Source: Paraglaciecola arctica BSs20135 (GTDB lineage Bacteria; Pseudomonadota; Gammaproteobacteria; Enterobacterales; Alteromonadaceae). From it: a DNA stretch of 64,000 nt. The notes below the pieces were generated by a model. The model was not told the DNA's origin and made no database searches. It saw only the letters and a program-made list of their open reading frames with translations. Where the stretch lies: contig NZ_BAEO01000044.1 of the NCBI RefSeq assembly GCF_000314995.1, forward strand, positions 1 through 64,000. The letters are read 5' to 3'. Positions 9,999-18,665 of this stretch are shown here, piece by piece (position 1 is the stretch's first letter; every line of letters begins with the position of its first letter). A program made the translations under genes and the position numbers.

Positions 9999-11906
9999 TT
10001 GTTGTCTAAAAATACATCATCACTACCCAACATACTCGCTGGACCTATAGTTCGGCGAGCTGATGCAAAGCAAGTTTGTTTTTGGTTGATAACCAAGCAA
10101 GCCTACAACTTTTCAGTCAAGTTATTTAGTCAACAACAGCAATCAACCTGGTTTGATGCTCAATTAGACGAGCAACAACTCAGTCGAGTTCAAGTTGGGA
10201 CTCACGCTTTTGTCAATTTAATTACTATTCAGCTCAGTACCGAAATTTCATGCGGGAGTCGAGTGAGTTACGATATCACCTTAATCGACAACGATGGAAA
10301 TATCAGTCATCTATGTGAGTTGCTGCCTACCCTGCTTTATTCGGGGCAATCTCATCCTAGCTTTGTTATCCGCAAGCAAATTGGACAAATGTTACATGGA
10401 TCTTGTCGTAAACCTCACCACCCTAGCGATGATGGTTTAGTTATAGTTGATCAACAAATTGAAATGGGATTGGCAGGGAAAAGTGAATCGCCTGACTTAT
10501 TAATGATGTCGGGTGATCAGGTTTATATTGACGATGTCGCTGGTCCAACACTGTTGGCTATTGGGCAAACCGTTGCGCTTTTAGGTCTTTTCCAAGAAGA
10601 TATTGATGGAGCTACTATAAGTAATAGCCAAGAGCTATTCGAGCATCCTCACTGCTTTTATCAACGTCCTGAGTTATTGCCAGATGACCCAAGTACGGCA
10701 AATACTTACAGCCAATTTTTTGCGGCTAAAAGAAAACCCATTTTTACATCGGTCAATGCAAGTAACCACTTAATATCGTTTGCTGAAGTTATGGCTATGT
10801 ATATTCTCACTTGGTCACCTGAAATGTGGCAACGCGTGCATATTAGTGATGCAACAATCCCCGAACCTTTCAAACAAACATTTGCTATAGAAAAAGACAT
10901 CATTGAAAATTTTGTTGCTGGTTTAGATAAAGTCAGACGAGCCTTAGCTCATGTGCGGGTGTACATGATTTTTGATGATCATGATATTACCGATGATTGG
11001 AATTTAACCCGAGGTTGGGAAGAAGCGGTTTACGGTAATTCGTTTGCTAAACGCATAGTGGGTAACGCTTTGGTGGGGTATTGGTTGTGCCAGGGATGGG
11101 CTAATGATCCCGCTAAGTTACAACCCTTGTTTGAAACTTGTTGTGAGTTTTTCACTGAAAACGGAATTAATCAACATGACCTACTTGTGCAACATTTACT
11201 CGACTGGGAACACTGGTACTACTGTTTAGAAACTTCACCTAAGCTGGTGGTACTGGATACACGTACCCAGCGGTGGCGCTCAGAGTCTAGTTTAAGCAAA
11301 CCCTCTGGTTTAATGGACTGGGAGGCGCTAAGTGATTTGCAACAAGAATTGATTGGCCAGCCAGCGGTCATAATGGTCTCAGCTGCACCTATCTTTGGTG
11401 TGAAGCTAATTGAAACTATACAACGCATATTTACTTTTTTTGGGAAAGCGCTGACAGTCGATGCAGAAAACTGGATGGCCCATAAAGGCACTGCAAGTGT
11501 GATGCTAAATATTTTTAGAAATCGTAAAACCCCGCCCAACTTTGTGATCCTGTCAGGTGATGTGCACTATTCATTTGTGTATGACATTACCCTAAGATTT
11601 AGGCATAACAGCCCTAATATTACTCAGATAACCAGCAGCGGCATCAAAAACGAATTTCCTGAGAAGTTGCTAAAGTGGTTCGACAGCCTTAACCGCATTT
11701 TGTACAGCAAATATTCGCCATTAAACTGGTTTACCCAGAGGCGCAACATGCTGGTTAGGCACCGTAGGCCGAATGATCACAAGTTAACTACATTATCAAA
11801 CGGAGCGGGCATAGGTTTACTTAAGGTGGATCAAAGATGTAGTAAAGTTGAGGCACAGCAACTGTGTGCCTCAGGTAAGGTGGTTACCTTTACTAAACAG
11901 GATTAA
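9999..11906 (+). CDS. PhoD-like metallophosphatase family protein
   Basis: 635-residue protein with the metallophosphatase motifs in order: SGDQVYIDDVAGP (near residue 170), DDHDITDDWN (near 325) and VILSGDVHYSFVYD (near 510), as in PhoD-like alkaline phosphatases. The N-terminal LAGPIVRR segment resembles the extra N-terminal domain of this subgroup. The only possible starts are adjacent TTG codons at 9999 and 10002, since an in-frame stop lies just upstream. No signal peptide or Tat motif is visible, unlike classical PhoD, so it may act in the cytoplasm. Substrate unknown. Confidence 0.85.
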   Translation: MLSKNTSSLPNILAGPIVRRADAKQVCFWLITKQAYNFSVKLFSQQQQSTWFDAQLDEQQLSRVQVGTHAFVNLITIQLSTEISCGSRVSYDITLIDNDGNISHLCELLPTLLYSGQSHPSFVIRKQIGQMLHGSCRKPHHPSDDGLVIVDQQIEMGLAGKSESPDLLMMSGDQVYIDDVAGPTLLAIGQTVALLGLFQEDIDGATISNSQELFEHPHCFYQRPELLPDDPSTANTYSQFFAAKRKPIFTSVNASNHLISFAEVMAMYILTWSPEMWQRVHISDATIPEPFKQTFAIEKDIIENFVAGLDKVRRALAHVRVYMIFDDHDITDDWNLTRGWEEAVYGNSFAKRIVGNALVGYWLCQGWANDPAKLQPLFETCCEFFTENGINQHDLLVQHLLDWEHWYYCLETSPKLVVLDTRTQRWRSESSLSKPSGLMDWEALSDLQQELIGQPAVIMVSAAPIFGVKLIETIQRIFTFFGKALTVDAENWMAHKGTASVMLNIFRNRKTPPNFVILSGDVHYSFVYDITLRFRHNSPNITQITSSGIKNEFPEKLLKWFDSLNRILYSKYSPLNWFTQRRNMLVRHRRPNDHKLTTLSNGAGIGLLKVDQRCSKVEAQQLCASGKVVTFTKQD

Positions 11907-11926
11907 GCGTTTATCGCCATCGTATA

Positions 11927-12991
11927 TTATTGGTGGTAAGGCTTACTCAATCTATGCACAGCATCAATAAATACTTTGGCATTTTCAGGCGGCACATCAA
12001 GATGAATACCATGGCCAAGGTTAAATACATGGCCATTACCTTTGCCAAAACCGTCTAAAATCAGCTGCACTTCTTGTTCAATTCGCGCGGCTGGTGCGTA
12101 TAACATAGACGGGTCCATGTTGCCTTGCAGTGCAACCTTGTCGCCGATACGTGCTTTCGCATCAGCCATATCCACTGTCCAATCTAAGCCAACAGCGTCA
12201 CAGCCAGTGGCGGCAATAGATTCCAACCATAAACCGGCATTTTTGGTGAATAAAGTGACTGGCACTTTTCGTCCATCGTTTTCACGGGTTAGGGCATCGA
12301 CAATTTTGTGCATATATTGCAAAGAAAATTCTTGGTAATCGCGGCCTGATAATACGCCCCCCCAAGTATCAAAAACCATCACCGACTGCGCACCAGCGGC
12401 AATTTGCGCGTTAAGATACAAAATAACGGAATCAGCCAACTTATCAAGTAATAGGTGTAGTGCTTGTGGATCGCTAAAGGCCATTTTTTTAATTTTGGTG
12501 AAAGCCTTACTTGAGCCACCTTCAATCATATAAGTAGCTAAGGTCCAAGGACTACCGGAAAAGCCAATTAGCGGCACTGCACCATTTAAATTTTTACGTA
12601 TTGTACGCACGGCATTCATTACATAACCCAATTCCACTTCAGGATCTAAGATGGGTAATTTTTGAATATCGGCCATACAAGTTAAGGGGCGTTGAAACCT
12701 TGGGCCCTCTCCGGCCTCAAAATATAAACCTAATCCCATCGCATCTGGAATAGTCAAAATATCAGAAAACAAGATGGCTGCGTCTAGATCGAATCTACGT
12801 AATGGCTGTAGTGTAACCTCGCAGGCTAATTCAGCATTTTTACACAGCGACATAAAGTCACCTGCTTCTGCTCTAGTGGCTTTGTATTCAGGTAAATATC
12901 GACCTGCTTGGCGCATCATCCATACTGGCGTAGTGTCTACTGGTTGGCGTAACAATGCTCGTAAATATCGATCGTTTTGCAATGGTTGCAT
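11927..12991 (-). CDS. hemE: Uroporphyrinogen decarboxylase
   Basis: Heme pathway enzyme converting uroporphyrinogen III to coproporphyrinogen III. The start is the ATG at 12991, preceded by GAGGAA at proper spacing, giving 354 residues, the E. coli length; the frame opens four codons earlier at a TTG. Signatures [15 protein letters not shown] and [14 protein letters not shown] are intact, as is FNLGHGIH near the C terminus. The gene stands alone, downstream of an unusual intergenic region with direct repeats that could contain its promoter. Confidence 0.97.
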   Translation of the reverse strand: MQPLQNDRYLRALLRQPVDTTPVWMMRQAGRYLPEYKATRAEAGDFMSLCKNAELACEVTLQPLRRFDLDAAILFSDILTIPDAMGLGLYFEAGEGPRFQRPLTCMADIQKLPILDPEVELGYVMNAVRTIRKNLNGAVPLIGFSGSPWTLATYMIEGGSSKAFTKIKKMAFSDPQALHLLLDKLADSVILYLNAQIAAGAQSVMVFDTWGGVLSGRDYQEFSLQYMHKIVDALTRENDGRKVPVTLFTKNAGLWLESIAATGCDAVGLDWTVDMADAKARIGDKVALQGNMDPSMLYAPAARIEQEVQLILDGFGKGNGHVFNLGHGIHLDVPPENAKVFIDAVHRLSKPYHQ

Positions 12992-13100
12992 TGATTTCCT
13001 CAAACTGGAGTAAATTCACCCATAATTAGGCTGAAGGGCATTAAAGGACCGTATTGTAGCGATTTTATCCTCTGAAAAAAGGATAAATTGATCTATATTT

Positions 13101-13158
13101 GCCAAAAACTTGCGCTTTATTCAGCAAAAACTTGCGTTATATTCAGCAAAAACTTGCA
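13101..13158. repeat. Three direct repeats with 22-bp period
   Basis: The 10-mer AAAAACTTGC recurs at 13104, 13126 and 13148, exactly 22 bp apart (about two helical turns); copies 2 and 3 share the longer core CAGCAAAAACTTGC. Each core is a short dyad GCAA-N4-TTGC (imperfect in copy 1). The third copy runs into a good -35 hexamer. The arrangement looks like an operator array placed on one face of the helix. Confidence 0.75.
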
Positions 13159-13183
13159 CCCTAAGAGTTTTCTCTGCTATAAC
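13154..13183 (+). promoter_or_regulatory. Candidate sigma-70 promoter of small RNA
   Basis: TTGCAC (13154-13159), 18-bp spacer, TATAAC (13178-13183). The -35 overlaps the third 22-bp repeat. Predicted start is about 13190, leading directly to a strong terminator about 80 bases on with no protein in between. Confidence 0.55.
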
Positions 13184-13189
13184 ACTGAT

Positions 13190-13270
13190 GCGAAAGCACT
13201 AAAAAATAAGAAACTCGTTAACGAGTCCAAGACGCTAAAATATTCAAACCCCACTTATGTGGGGTTTTTT
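13190..13270 (+). ncRNA. Candidate small RNA of about 80 nt
   Basis: A transcript from the promoter at 13154-13183 to the terminator at 13246-13270 would be about 80 nt. It contains a perfect 14-bp palindrome ACTCGTTAACGAGT at 13213-13226, A-rich single-stranded stretches on both sides (AAAAAATAAG, TAAAATATTCAAA), and a 9-bp stem plus T-run at the end, the layout of an Hfq-type small RNA. No known family (Spot 42, CsrB, GcvB, 6S) is recognised. A 72-codon open frame crosses the region but starts inside the repeats, has no ribosome site and runs through the terminator, so it is not preferred. Confidence 0.45.
13246..13270 (+). terminator. Intrinsic terminator without upstream gene
   Basis: Stem AAACCCCAC/GTGGGGTTT with a TTAT loop, then a continued T-run on the plus strand. 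The flanking genes hemE and nudC are both on the minus strand, so this plus-strand terminator implies an unannotated plus-strand transcript. On the minus strand the tail is weaker but could also end nudC. Confidence 0.8.
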
Positions 13271-13286
13271 ATGCCCGTTATTAACT

Positions 13287-14129
13287 CTAGGAATGTGCTG
13301 GAATAGTAATGTTTTTCTGTTGTTTTATTTCTTCGAGGGTATGCTGAATAAGTTGCCCAGCAATAGATTGTTTGGGTGGAATATTGGGTAATTTGTCTGG
13401 GTCAAACCAATATGCTTCGAGTATTTCTTTGCCATCTACTTCTATTTCGCCTGAATCGAAGTCTGCCAAGAATCCCATCATTAATGAGTGAGGAAAAGGC
13501 CATGGTTGGCTTGAAAAGTAGCGTAAATTTTTAATTCGTATTCCCACCTCTTCAAACACTTCTCTGTGCACCGCCTGTTCAAGTTTTTCACCACTTTCAA
13601 CAAAGCCAGCTAGAGTTGAAAACATTTGCCGAGATCGTTGTGGCTTACCTTGTGCAAGTAAAATTTTGTCGTTATGACGAATAGACACAATAATACAGGG
13701 TGATATTCTTGGGTAACAGCGGTGCTGACAGCGTGAACACTGCATAGCCATTTCCCAATCTATTTGTTGCATAGTGCTGCCACATTGACCACAAAATCTA
13801 TGAGTACGCATAAAAAGTGCAATCTGCCATGCTCGAGAGGCAATACCAAAAAAGTTGTTTTGATTTTGCATTAATAAGGCACGCATACTGATAAGGGAAA
13901 GTTGTTCCTGTTCAATATGTTCGTTGCCCATATCGATCAAAAAGCAGGGTAAGTCGTCATGACTACCTATTCTAACGATTTGATCTTGGTAGGCATGGGC
14001 AAAACTGAGTGTTGCCCATGTATCTATCATTAATCCTGAATTTTCAGTAGATTGAAAAATTCTTTCTCCGCTAAAAATTAACCAAATAGCTTTTGTTTCA
14101 GGAGTCACCGATATATTTTGTTCGATCAT
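13287..14129 (-). CDS. nudC: NADH pyrophosphatase (NAD+ diphosphatase)
   Basis: Nudix hydrolase that cleaves NADH and can remove NAD caps from RNA. Motifs: a zinc ribbon FCGQCGS ... CSRCQHRCYPR, the Nudix box GFVESGEKLEQAVHREVFEE, and the NudC-specific SQPWPFPHSLM that reads the nicotinamide moiety. The ATG at 14129 gives 280 residues; a GTG six codons upstream (14147) is also open but neither has a strong ribosome site. E. coli NudC is 257 residues. Confidence 0.94.
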   Translation of the reverse strand: MIEQNISVTPETKAIWLIFSGERIFQSTENSGLMIDTWATLSFAHAYQDQIVRIGSHDDLPCFLIDMGNEHIEQEQLSLISMRALLMQNQNNFFGIASRAWQIALFMRTHRFCGQCGSTMQQIDWEMAMQCSRCQHRCYPRISPCIIVSIRHNDKILLAQGKPQRSRQMFSTLAGFVESGEKLEQAVHREVFEEVGIRIKNLRYFSSQPWPFPHSLMMGFLADFDSGEIEVDGKEILEAYWFDPDKLPNIPPKQSIAGQLIQHTLEEIKQQKNITIPAHS

Positions 14130-14295
14130 ATAGTTACCAGAAATCACTTATTTTTCATAAATTAACACAGTAAAAAGCAGCATCACATCTTTAATATGGG
14201 CAAAAGAAGTCGCGCCTATTCAACAATAAATGTTTAAATACGCAACGTACAAAAATTAATGTTAGTATCTAACGGTTTGTTTTGAGGGAATAAAT

Positions 14296-14745
14296 GTGAC
14301 TAGTACTTGCCAACATCCTATTACAGAGCAGGTGTATAAAGCTAGGCAATTTTGTGAAGACAAAGGTGCTAGGTTTACTCTGTTGAGGGAAAAAATTTAC
14401 GCGTTATTGCTTGAGCAACAAGGGGCGGTAGGTGCCTATGAACTGTTGGATACTCTCAAACTAACTGAATCTAGCGCGAAACCTGCCACTGTATATAGAA
14501 CCCTAGATTTTCTCTTAGAGTTCGGATTAATACATAAAATAGAATCCACCAATTCTTTTGTTGCTTGTCATCATTTTGATTGCAATCATCCCGTTCAGTT
14601 TTTGATTTGTGATATTTGTGGTGATGTAAAAGAAATCCAATCAGAAGGATTAAAAGAAACCTTAGATAAACAAGCCAAGTCTCTAGGTTTTAGTGTAGTA
14701 AAACAAACAATTGAAGCTCATGGCACTTGTGCTGTTTGCCAATGA
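14296..14745 (+). CDS. zur: Zinc uptake regulator Zur (Fur family)
   Basis: 149-residue DNA-binding repressor sensing zinc. The N-terminal winged helix covers about residues 15-85 (RFTLLREKIYALLLEQQGAV, then KPATVYRTLDFLLEFG), followed by a dimerisation domain with HHFDC, the CDICGD pair and the C-terminal CAVCQ, the Zur-type structural zinc cysteines. The start is GTG at 14296 with a strong GAGGGAA upstream; an overlapping ATG two bases earlier reads into a stop at once. I do not see znuABC or other zinc genes nearby. Confidence 0.92.
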   Translation: MTSTCQHPITEQVYKARQFCEDKGARFTLLREKIYALLLEQQGAVGAYELLDTLKLTESSAKPATVYRTLDFLLEFGLIHKIESTNSFVACHHFDCNHPVQFLICDICGDVKEIQSEGLKETLDKQAKSLGFSVVKQTIEAHGTCAVCQ

Positions 14746-14775
14746 ATCCTATTTTAATAAGGAATAATTAATCTA

Positions 14776-15240
14776 ATGAACGCAGAGTTTATAAACCCCT
14801 TTATAGCTGCTTTACTAAATGTTCTGAAAACTATGGCTCAAACGGAGTTAATACCGGGCAAACCTAAGAAAAAAAGTGATAAGCACGCAAGGGGGGATAT
14901 TTCTGGCTTAATTGGGATGGTTGGTGACAATATTCAAGGTTCTATGTCTATTTCTTTTGAAGAGGGATTAGTGCTTGAAATCATGAACAAAATGTTAGGT
15001 GAAAAGCCTGAGAGCATAGATTCTGATGTGCAGGATATGGTGGGGGAAATCACTAATATGATATGTGGTGGAGCTAAGAATGAACTCGACCAGAAAGGGT
15101 ATGATTTTGGTATGGCCACACCTATAGTTATTTCTGGTAAAAATCACACTATTAACCATCAAGTGGATGGCAAAAAAATGGTGATGCCGTTTTCCCATGA
15201 GTCGGGTAATCTCTATTTAGAAATGTGTTTCAACAAGTAA
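14776..15240 (+). CDS. CheX-like chemotaxis phosphatase
   Basis: 154-residue cytoplasmic protein of the CheC/CheX/FliY fold, which dephosphorylates CheY-P. The catalytic helix motif ExxN is present in MVGEITNMICGGAKNELDQK (residues about 89-108), the pattern seen in CheX. It follows zur by 30 bases with its own AAGGAATAA ribosome site. No other che gene is adjacent, so it may act on a receiver elsewhere, possibly one of the many receiver domains in this window (inference). Confidence 0.85.
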   Translation: MNAEFINPFIAALLNVLKTMAQTELIPGKPKKKSDKHARGDISGLIGMVGDNIQGSMSISFEEGLVLEIMNKMLGEKPESIDSDVQDMVGEITNMICGGAKNELDQKGYDFGMATPIVISGKNHTINHQVDGKKMVMPFSHESGNLYLEMCFNK

Positions 15241-15254
15241 TAAGCCTTAATAAC

Positions 15255-15674
15255 ATGTGGATACAAGAATCTATCGTTTTATCCCCTAAGAGCAGGGGAT
15301 ATCATCTAATTACTAACGAAGTGATCGATCAGCTTGAAGGTTTGAGACAAGTCAAAGTTGGCTTACTGCACTTGTTTATTCAACATACTAGCGCCAGTTT
15401 AAGTATTAATGAAAACGCCGATCCTACTGTGCGGCAAGATTTAGAAACCCATATTAATAAAATGGTACCAGAAAATATGGCGTATTATTTGCACGACTAT
15501 GAAGGAGCAGATGATATGCCAGCTCATATTAAAGCTAGTTTATTAGGTAATAATTTGACTATTCCCATTGTTGGCGGTGCTCTCGGTTTGGGGCAATGGC
15601 AAGGAATAATACTAGGAGAACATCGAGTGCGAGCAACAAGTCGTCACTTAATGGTGACTATATGTGGGGAATGA
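15255..15674 (+). CDS. yjbQ: YjbQ family protein (UPF0047)
   Basis: Small conserved protein of the secondary thiamine-phosphate synthase enzyme family; weak thiamine-phosphate synthase activity is reported for family members, true role unknown. Starting at the ATG at 15255 gives 139 residues, the normal family length (E. coli 138); a GTG at 15225 would overlap cheX and add ten unconserved residues. Diagnostic blocks are LFIQHTSASLSINENADP, MPAHIKASLLG and GLGQWQGIILGEHR, which carry the metal-binding His and Glu residues. Confidence 0.9.
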   Translation: MWIQESIVLSPKSRGYHLITNEVIDQLEGLRQVKVGLLHLFIQHTSASLSINENADPTVRQDLETHINKMVPENMAYYLHDYEGADDMPAHIKASLLGNNLTIPIVGGALGLGQWQGIILGEHRVRATSRHLMVTICGE

Positions 15675-15696
15675 GTGTCTAATAACAATAAAGTAG

Positions 15697-15726
15697 TTGC
15701 TATACAGGTATACATCTATATATGAT
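15697..15726 (+). promoter_or_regulatory. Candidate promoter of the OprF-like porin
   Basis: TTGCTA (15697-15702), 18-bp spacer, TATGAT (15721-15726), placing the start near 15733 and leaving a leader of about 48 bases before the porin ATG at 15781. Confidence 0.45.
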
Positions 15727-15780
15727 CCTATATATAGAGTGCCAAATAAATTTGAAATGAACAATAAGGGACGAGTTAAG

Positions 15781-17100
15781 ATGAAAAAATTATTAATTTT
15801 AAGTGCAATTACTGCCGCATTAAGCGCAAATGTACAAGCACAAGAACAGCCTAAAGAAAATGACAAATGGGTTGCTGGATTTGTTGAGTATTATTCAGCT
15901 GATAATTCCGCAAAAGATAGCCCTAATTTTCTAAACGATGGTTATGGATTCGGTGCTGAGTTTGGGATGAAATTTTCTGAAGAATGGGGCGCGAGAGTAG
16001 AATTATCTTTCTTAGAAATAGACGTGGAAGGAGCGTTCTTAGATGAGAGCGGAAAGCGTTTAGGTGCCGACCTATTATATTTTATGCCAGAAGATCTACT
16101 TTATGTTTTTGGTGGTTTAAAAAATACCAAAATTACTGATGCCGATATGATGGCCTCTGTTGGTTTAGGTAAACATTGGGATTTAGGGAAGCATTTGGAT
16201 TTAGGAAAGTATCAGGCTTACGGTAATAACGTAAAAATTGTTACTGAGTTGGCAGCTTACCAAAATTTAGATAGTCATGAGGATGGTACTCATCTGGGAT
16301 TTAAGGTCGGAATAGCATACGCTTTTGGCGGATCTACTGCACCTTCAATGCCTAAAGATAGTGATAATGATGGTGTACTAGATAGCCAAGATCAATGCGC
16401 TAATACCCCAATAGGCACAGCAGTGGATAGTATAGGTTGTACTTTGGATTTGGATGGTGACGGAGTCATTAACCGTTTAGACAACTGTCCGGATACACCT
16501 GCAGGAACTGAGGTCGACAGTTATGGCTGTAAGAATGATCTTGATGGCGATGGCATTCCTAATAACATAGATATGTGTCCAAATACTGCTCCAGGAACAC
16601 AAGTAGGTGCTAAAGGCTGTAGTTTAATACTAGATACAGATCAAGACGGCATATTAGATGATGTAGATAATTGTTCTGATACTCCTTTGACAGATAAAGT
16701 CGATGCAAAAGGCTGTAGCATATTTACTGAAGAAGAAGTTTCAATAAATGTAAAAGTATTGTTTGCTAATAATAGCTCGGTTATTGGAAACTCAAACGCT
16801 TCTCAGTTCCAAGAAGTTGCAGATTTCATGGACAGATATCCAGCTACAGATGCAGTGATTGAAGGACATGCTTCTGCGCCAGGTTCTGATGATTACAATC
16901 TTATGTTATCTCAAAAGCGTGCGAATGCTGTTAGAACTCTGTTAATCCAGAAGTATGGTATTAAGGCTGAACGTTTAATCGCTATAGGTTATGGTGAAAC
17001 TCAGTTGTTAGATACTGCAAACACGGCTGAAGCAAATCAAGCTAACCGTCGAATTGTGGTAAAAGTATCTGCAAGTACTAGAGTTAACGTTAAAAGATAA
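15781..17100 (+). CDS. OmpA/OprF-family outer membrane protein with TSP3 repeats
   Basis: 439-residue outer membrane protein. It has a signal peptide (MKKLLILSAITAALSANVQA, cleaved before QEQ), an N-terminal beta-barrel of about 170 residues, and four calcium-binding thrombospondin type 3 repeats of the form DxDxDGxxDxxDxC. The C-terminal OmpA peptidoglycan-binding domain includes EGHASAPGSDDYNLMLSQKR and ERLIAIGYGE. The open frame extends 28 codons further upstream but the ATG at 15781 heads a clear signal peptide. OprF relatives tether the outer membrane to peptidoglycan and form a small pore. A bidirectional terminator follows. Confidence 0.93.
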   Translation: MKKLLILSAITAALSANVQAQEQPKENDKWVAGFVEYYSADNSAKDSPNFLNDGYGFGAEFGMKFSEEWGARVELSFLEIDVEGAFLDESGKRLGADLLYFMPEDLLYVFGGLKNTKITDADMMASVGLGKHWDLGKHLDLGKYQAYGNNVKIVTELAAYQNLDSHEDGTHLGFKVGIAYAFGGSTAPSMPKDSDNDGVLDSQDQCANTPIGTAVDSIGCTLDLDGDGVINRLDNCPDTPAGTEVDSYGCKNDLDGDGIPNNIDMCPNTAPGTQVGAKGCSLILDTDQDGILDDVDNCSDTPLTDKVDAKGCSIFTEEEVSINVKVLFANNSSVIGNSNASQFQEVADFMDRYPATDAVIEGHASAPGSDDYNLMLSQKRANAVRTLLIQKYGIKAERLIAIGYGETQLLDTANTAEANQANRRIVVKVSASTRVNVKR

Positions 17101-17114
17101 CGACTCGTTGGTTT

Positions 17115-17148
17115 AAAAAAAAAGAGATGCTATTGCATCTCTTTTTTT
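17115..17148. terminator. Bidirectional terminator between porin and dnaB
   Basis: A9 run, stem AGAGATGC/GCATCTCT with a TATT loop, T7 run. It serves the porin gene on the plus strand and dnaB on the minus strand. Confidence 0.9.
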
Positions 17149-17182
17149 GTATATAAATTAGTTGTTATTATAAGGATTGTTA

Positions 17183-18580
17183 TTAGTATTGATCTTCTAC
17201 AGCTGGCCCAGAATAGTTATCGAAGCGAGAAAACTGGCCTTGGAAGGTTAACCGCGATGTACCAATGGGGCCGTTACGCTGTTTACCTATGATAATTTCG
17301 GCAACACCTTGGTCAGTGCTTTGCTCGTTATAAACTTCATCTCGATAAATAAACATAATTAAATCGGCATCTTGCTCAATTGACCCTGATTCACGCAAAT
17401 CTGAGTTGATTGGCCTTTTATCACTACGTTGCTCAAGACTACGGTTTAACTGCGATAAAGCTACAACCGGAACTTCTAATTCTTTTGCCAATGATTTAAG
17501 CGAACGTGAAATTTCGGCAATTTCTAAGGTTCGATTATCACTTAATCCTGGTACCTGCATTAATTGCAAATAATCAATCATGATTAGGCTAATACCACCT
17601 TTTTCACGGGCTAATTTTCTTGCACGGGTACGCACATCCATCGGGGTCAAACCAGAAGAATCATCAATAAACAAATTATCTTTGTCTTTTAGCATGGCCA
17701 TAGTATTAGACATTCTTGCCCAATCTTCATCGTCTAACTGAGCAGTACGAATTTTAGTTTGATCGACTCGGCTAAGAGATGCCAACATCCTCATCATAAT
17801 TTGTTCTGAGGGCATTTCTAAGCTGAATACCAAGACTGGCTTCTCTTCCAATAACATGGCATTTTCGCATAAGTTCATAGCGAAGGTGGTTTTACCCATT
17901 GATGGCCTAGCAGCAACAATAATCAAGTCTGAAGGTTGCAAGCCACTGGTTTTTTTATCTAGGTCGGTATAACCAGTAGAGACACCTGTGACTTCTTTAT
18001 TACTTTTAACTAATACTTCAAGACGATCAATAGTTTTGGTTAACACTGCCTCGACATTTTTTGGGCCTTCATCTTTGCCTGTGCGTTTTTCGGCAATTTC
18101 GAACACTCTACTCTCGGCCATATCGAGAATTTCGCCGCTATTACGACCTTCAGGATTATACCCTGTATCAGCAATTTCATGGGCGACGCCAATCAGTTCA
18201 CGGACCACAGCACGCTCTTTAATTATCTGTGCATATGCAGATACATTGGCTGAGCTAGGGGTGTTTTTAGCCAATTCACCTAAATATGCAAAACCACCGG
18301 CGGCTTCTAACTCATCCATGCCTTCGAGGTCTTCAGAAACGGTAATTAAATCAATAGGGTGACTTTTAGTTAGGAGGCGGATAATAGCGCGGAAAATGAT
18401 TTGATGTGAGCGGTTATAAAAGTCTGCTTCTACAACAAGTTCTGCTACTTTATCCCATGAATCAGGGGCAATTAGCATGCTGCCCAATACAGATTGCTCC
18501 GCTTCTATGGAGTGAGGCGGGATCTTAAGTTTATCGACTTTAGCGTCTACGTTTTTTTGTGGAACAGCTTTTACGGGCAT
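17183..18580 (-). CDS. dnaB: Replicative DNA helicase
   Basis: Hexameric 5'-3' helicase at the replication fork. 465 residues (E. coli 471). The N-terminal domain begins IPPHSIEAEQSVLGSMLI. The RecA-like domain has Walker A ARPSMGKTTF, Walker B ISLIMIDYLQLM and the arginine-finger region KRPINSDLRESGSIEQDAD. In E. coli alr follows dnaB; here the upstream neighbour is recQ on the same strand, with 85 bp between. Confidence 0.98.
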   Translation of the reverse strand: MPVKAVPQKNVDAKVDKLKIPPHSIEAEQSVLGSMLIAPDSWDKVAELVVEADFYNRSHQIIFRAIIRLLTKSHPIDLITVSEDLEGMDELEAAGGFAYLGELAKNTPSSANVSAYAQIIKERAVVRELIGVAHEIADTGYNPEGRNSGEILDMAESRVFEIAEKRTGKDEGPKNVEAVLTKTIDRLEVLVKSNKEVTGVSTGYTDLDKKTSGLQPSDLIIVAARPSMGKTTFAMNLCENAMLLEEKPVLVFSLEMPSEQIMMRMLASLSRVDQTKIRTAQLDDEDWARMSNTMAMLKDKDNLFIDDSSGLTPMDVRTRARKLAREKGGISLIMIDYLQLMQVPGLSDNRTLEIAEISRSLKSLAKELEVPVVALSQLNRSLEQRSDKRPINSDLRESGSIEQDADLIMFIYRDEVYNEQSTDQGVAEIIIGKQRNGPIGTSRLTFQGQFSRFDNYSGPAVEDQY

Positions 18581-18665
18581 CGTTTTATCAGCTCAATTAC
18601 GGTCGATCAGTATGCGCTAAATCTCACTAAGAAGTAAACCTTAGTAGCATCTGGTTTTATAATAT

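Noticed and set aside
13101..13158. Three regularly spaced repeats as a CRISPR array
   Set aside because: The spacing is only 22 bp, the between-repeat sequences are short and similar, and no cas genes are near.
13088..13306. 72-codon plus-strand open frame between hemE and nudC
   Set aside because: It starts inside the direct-repeat region, has no ribosome site, runs through a strong terminator and has unstructured composition. The small RNA reading explains the region better.
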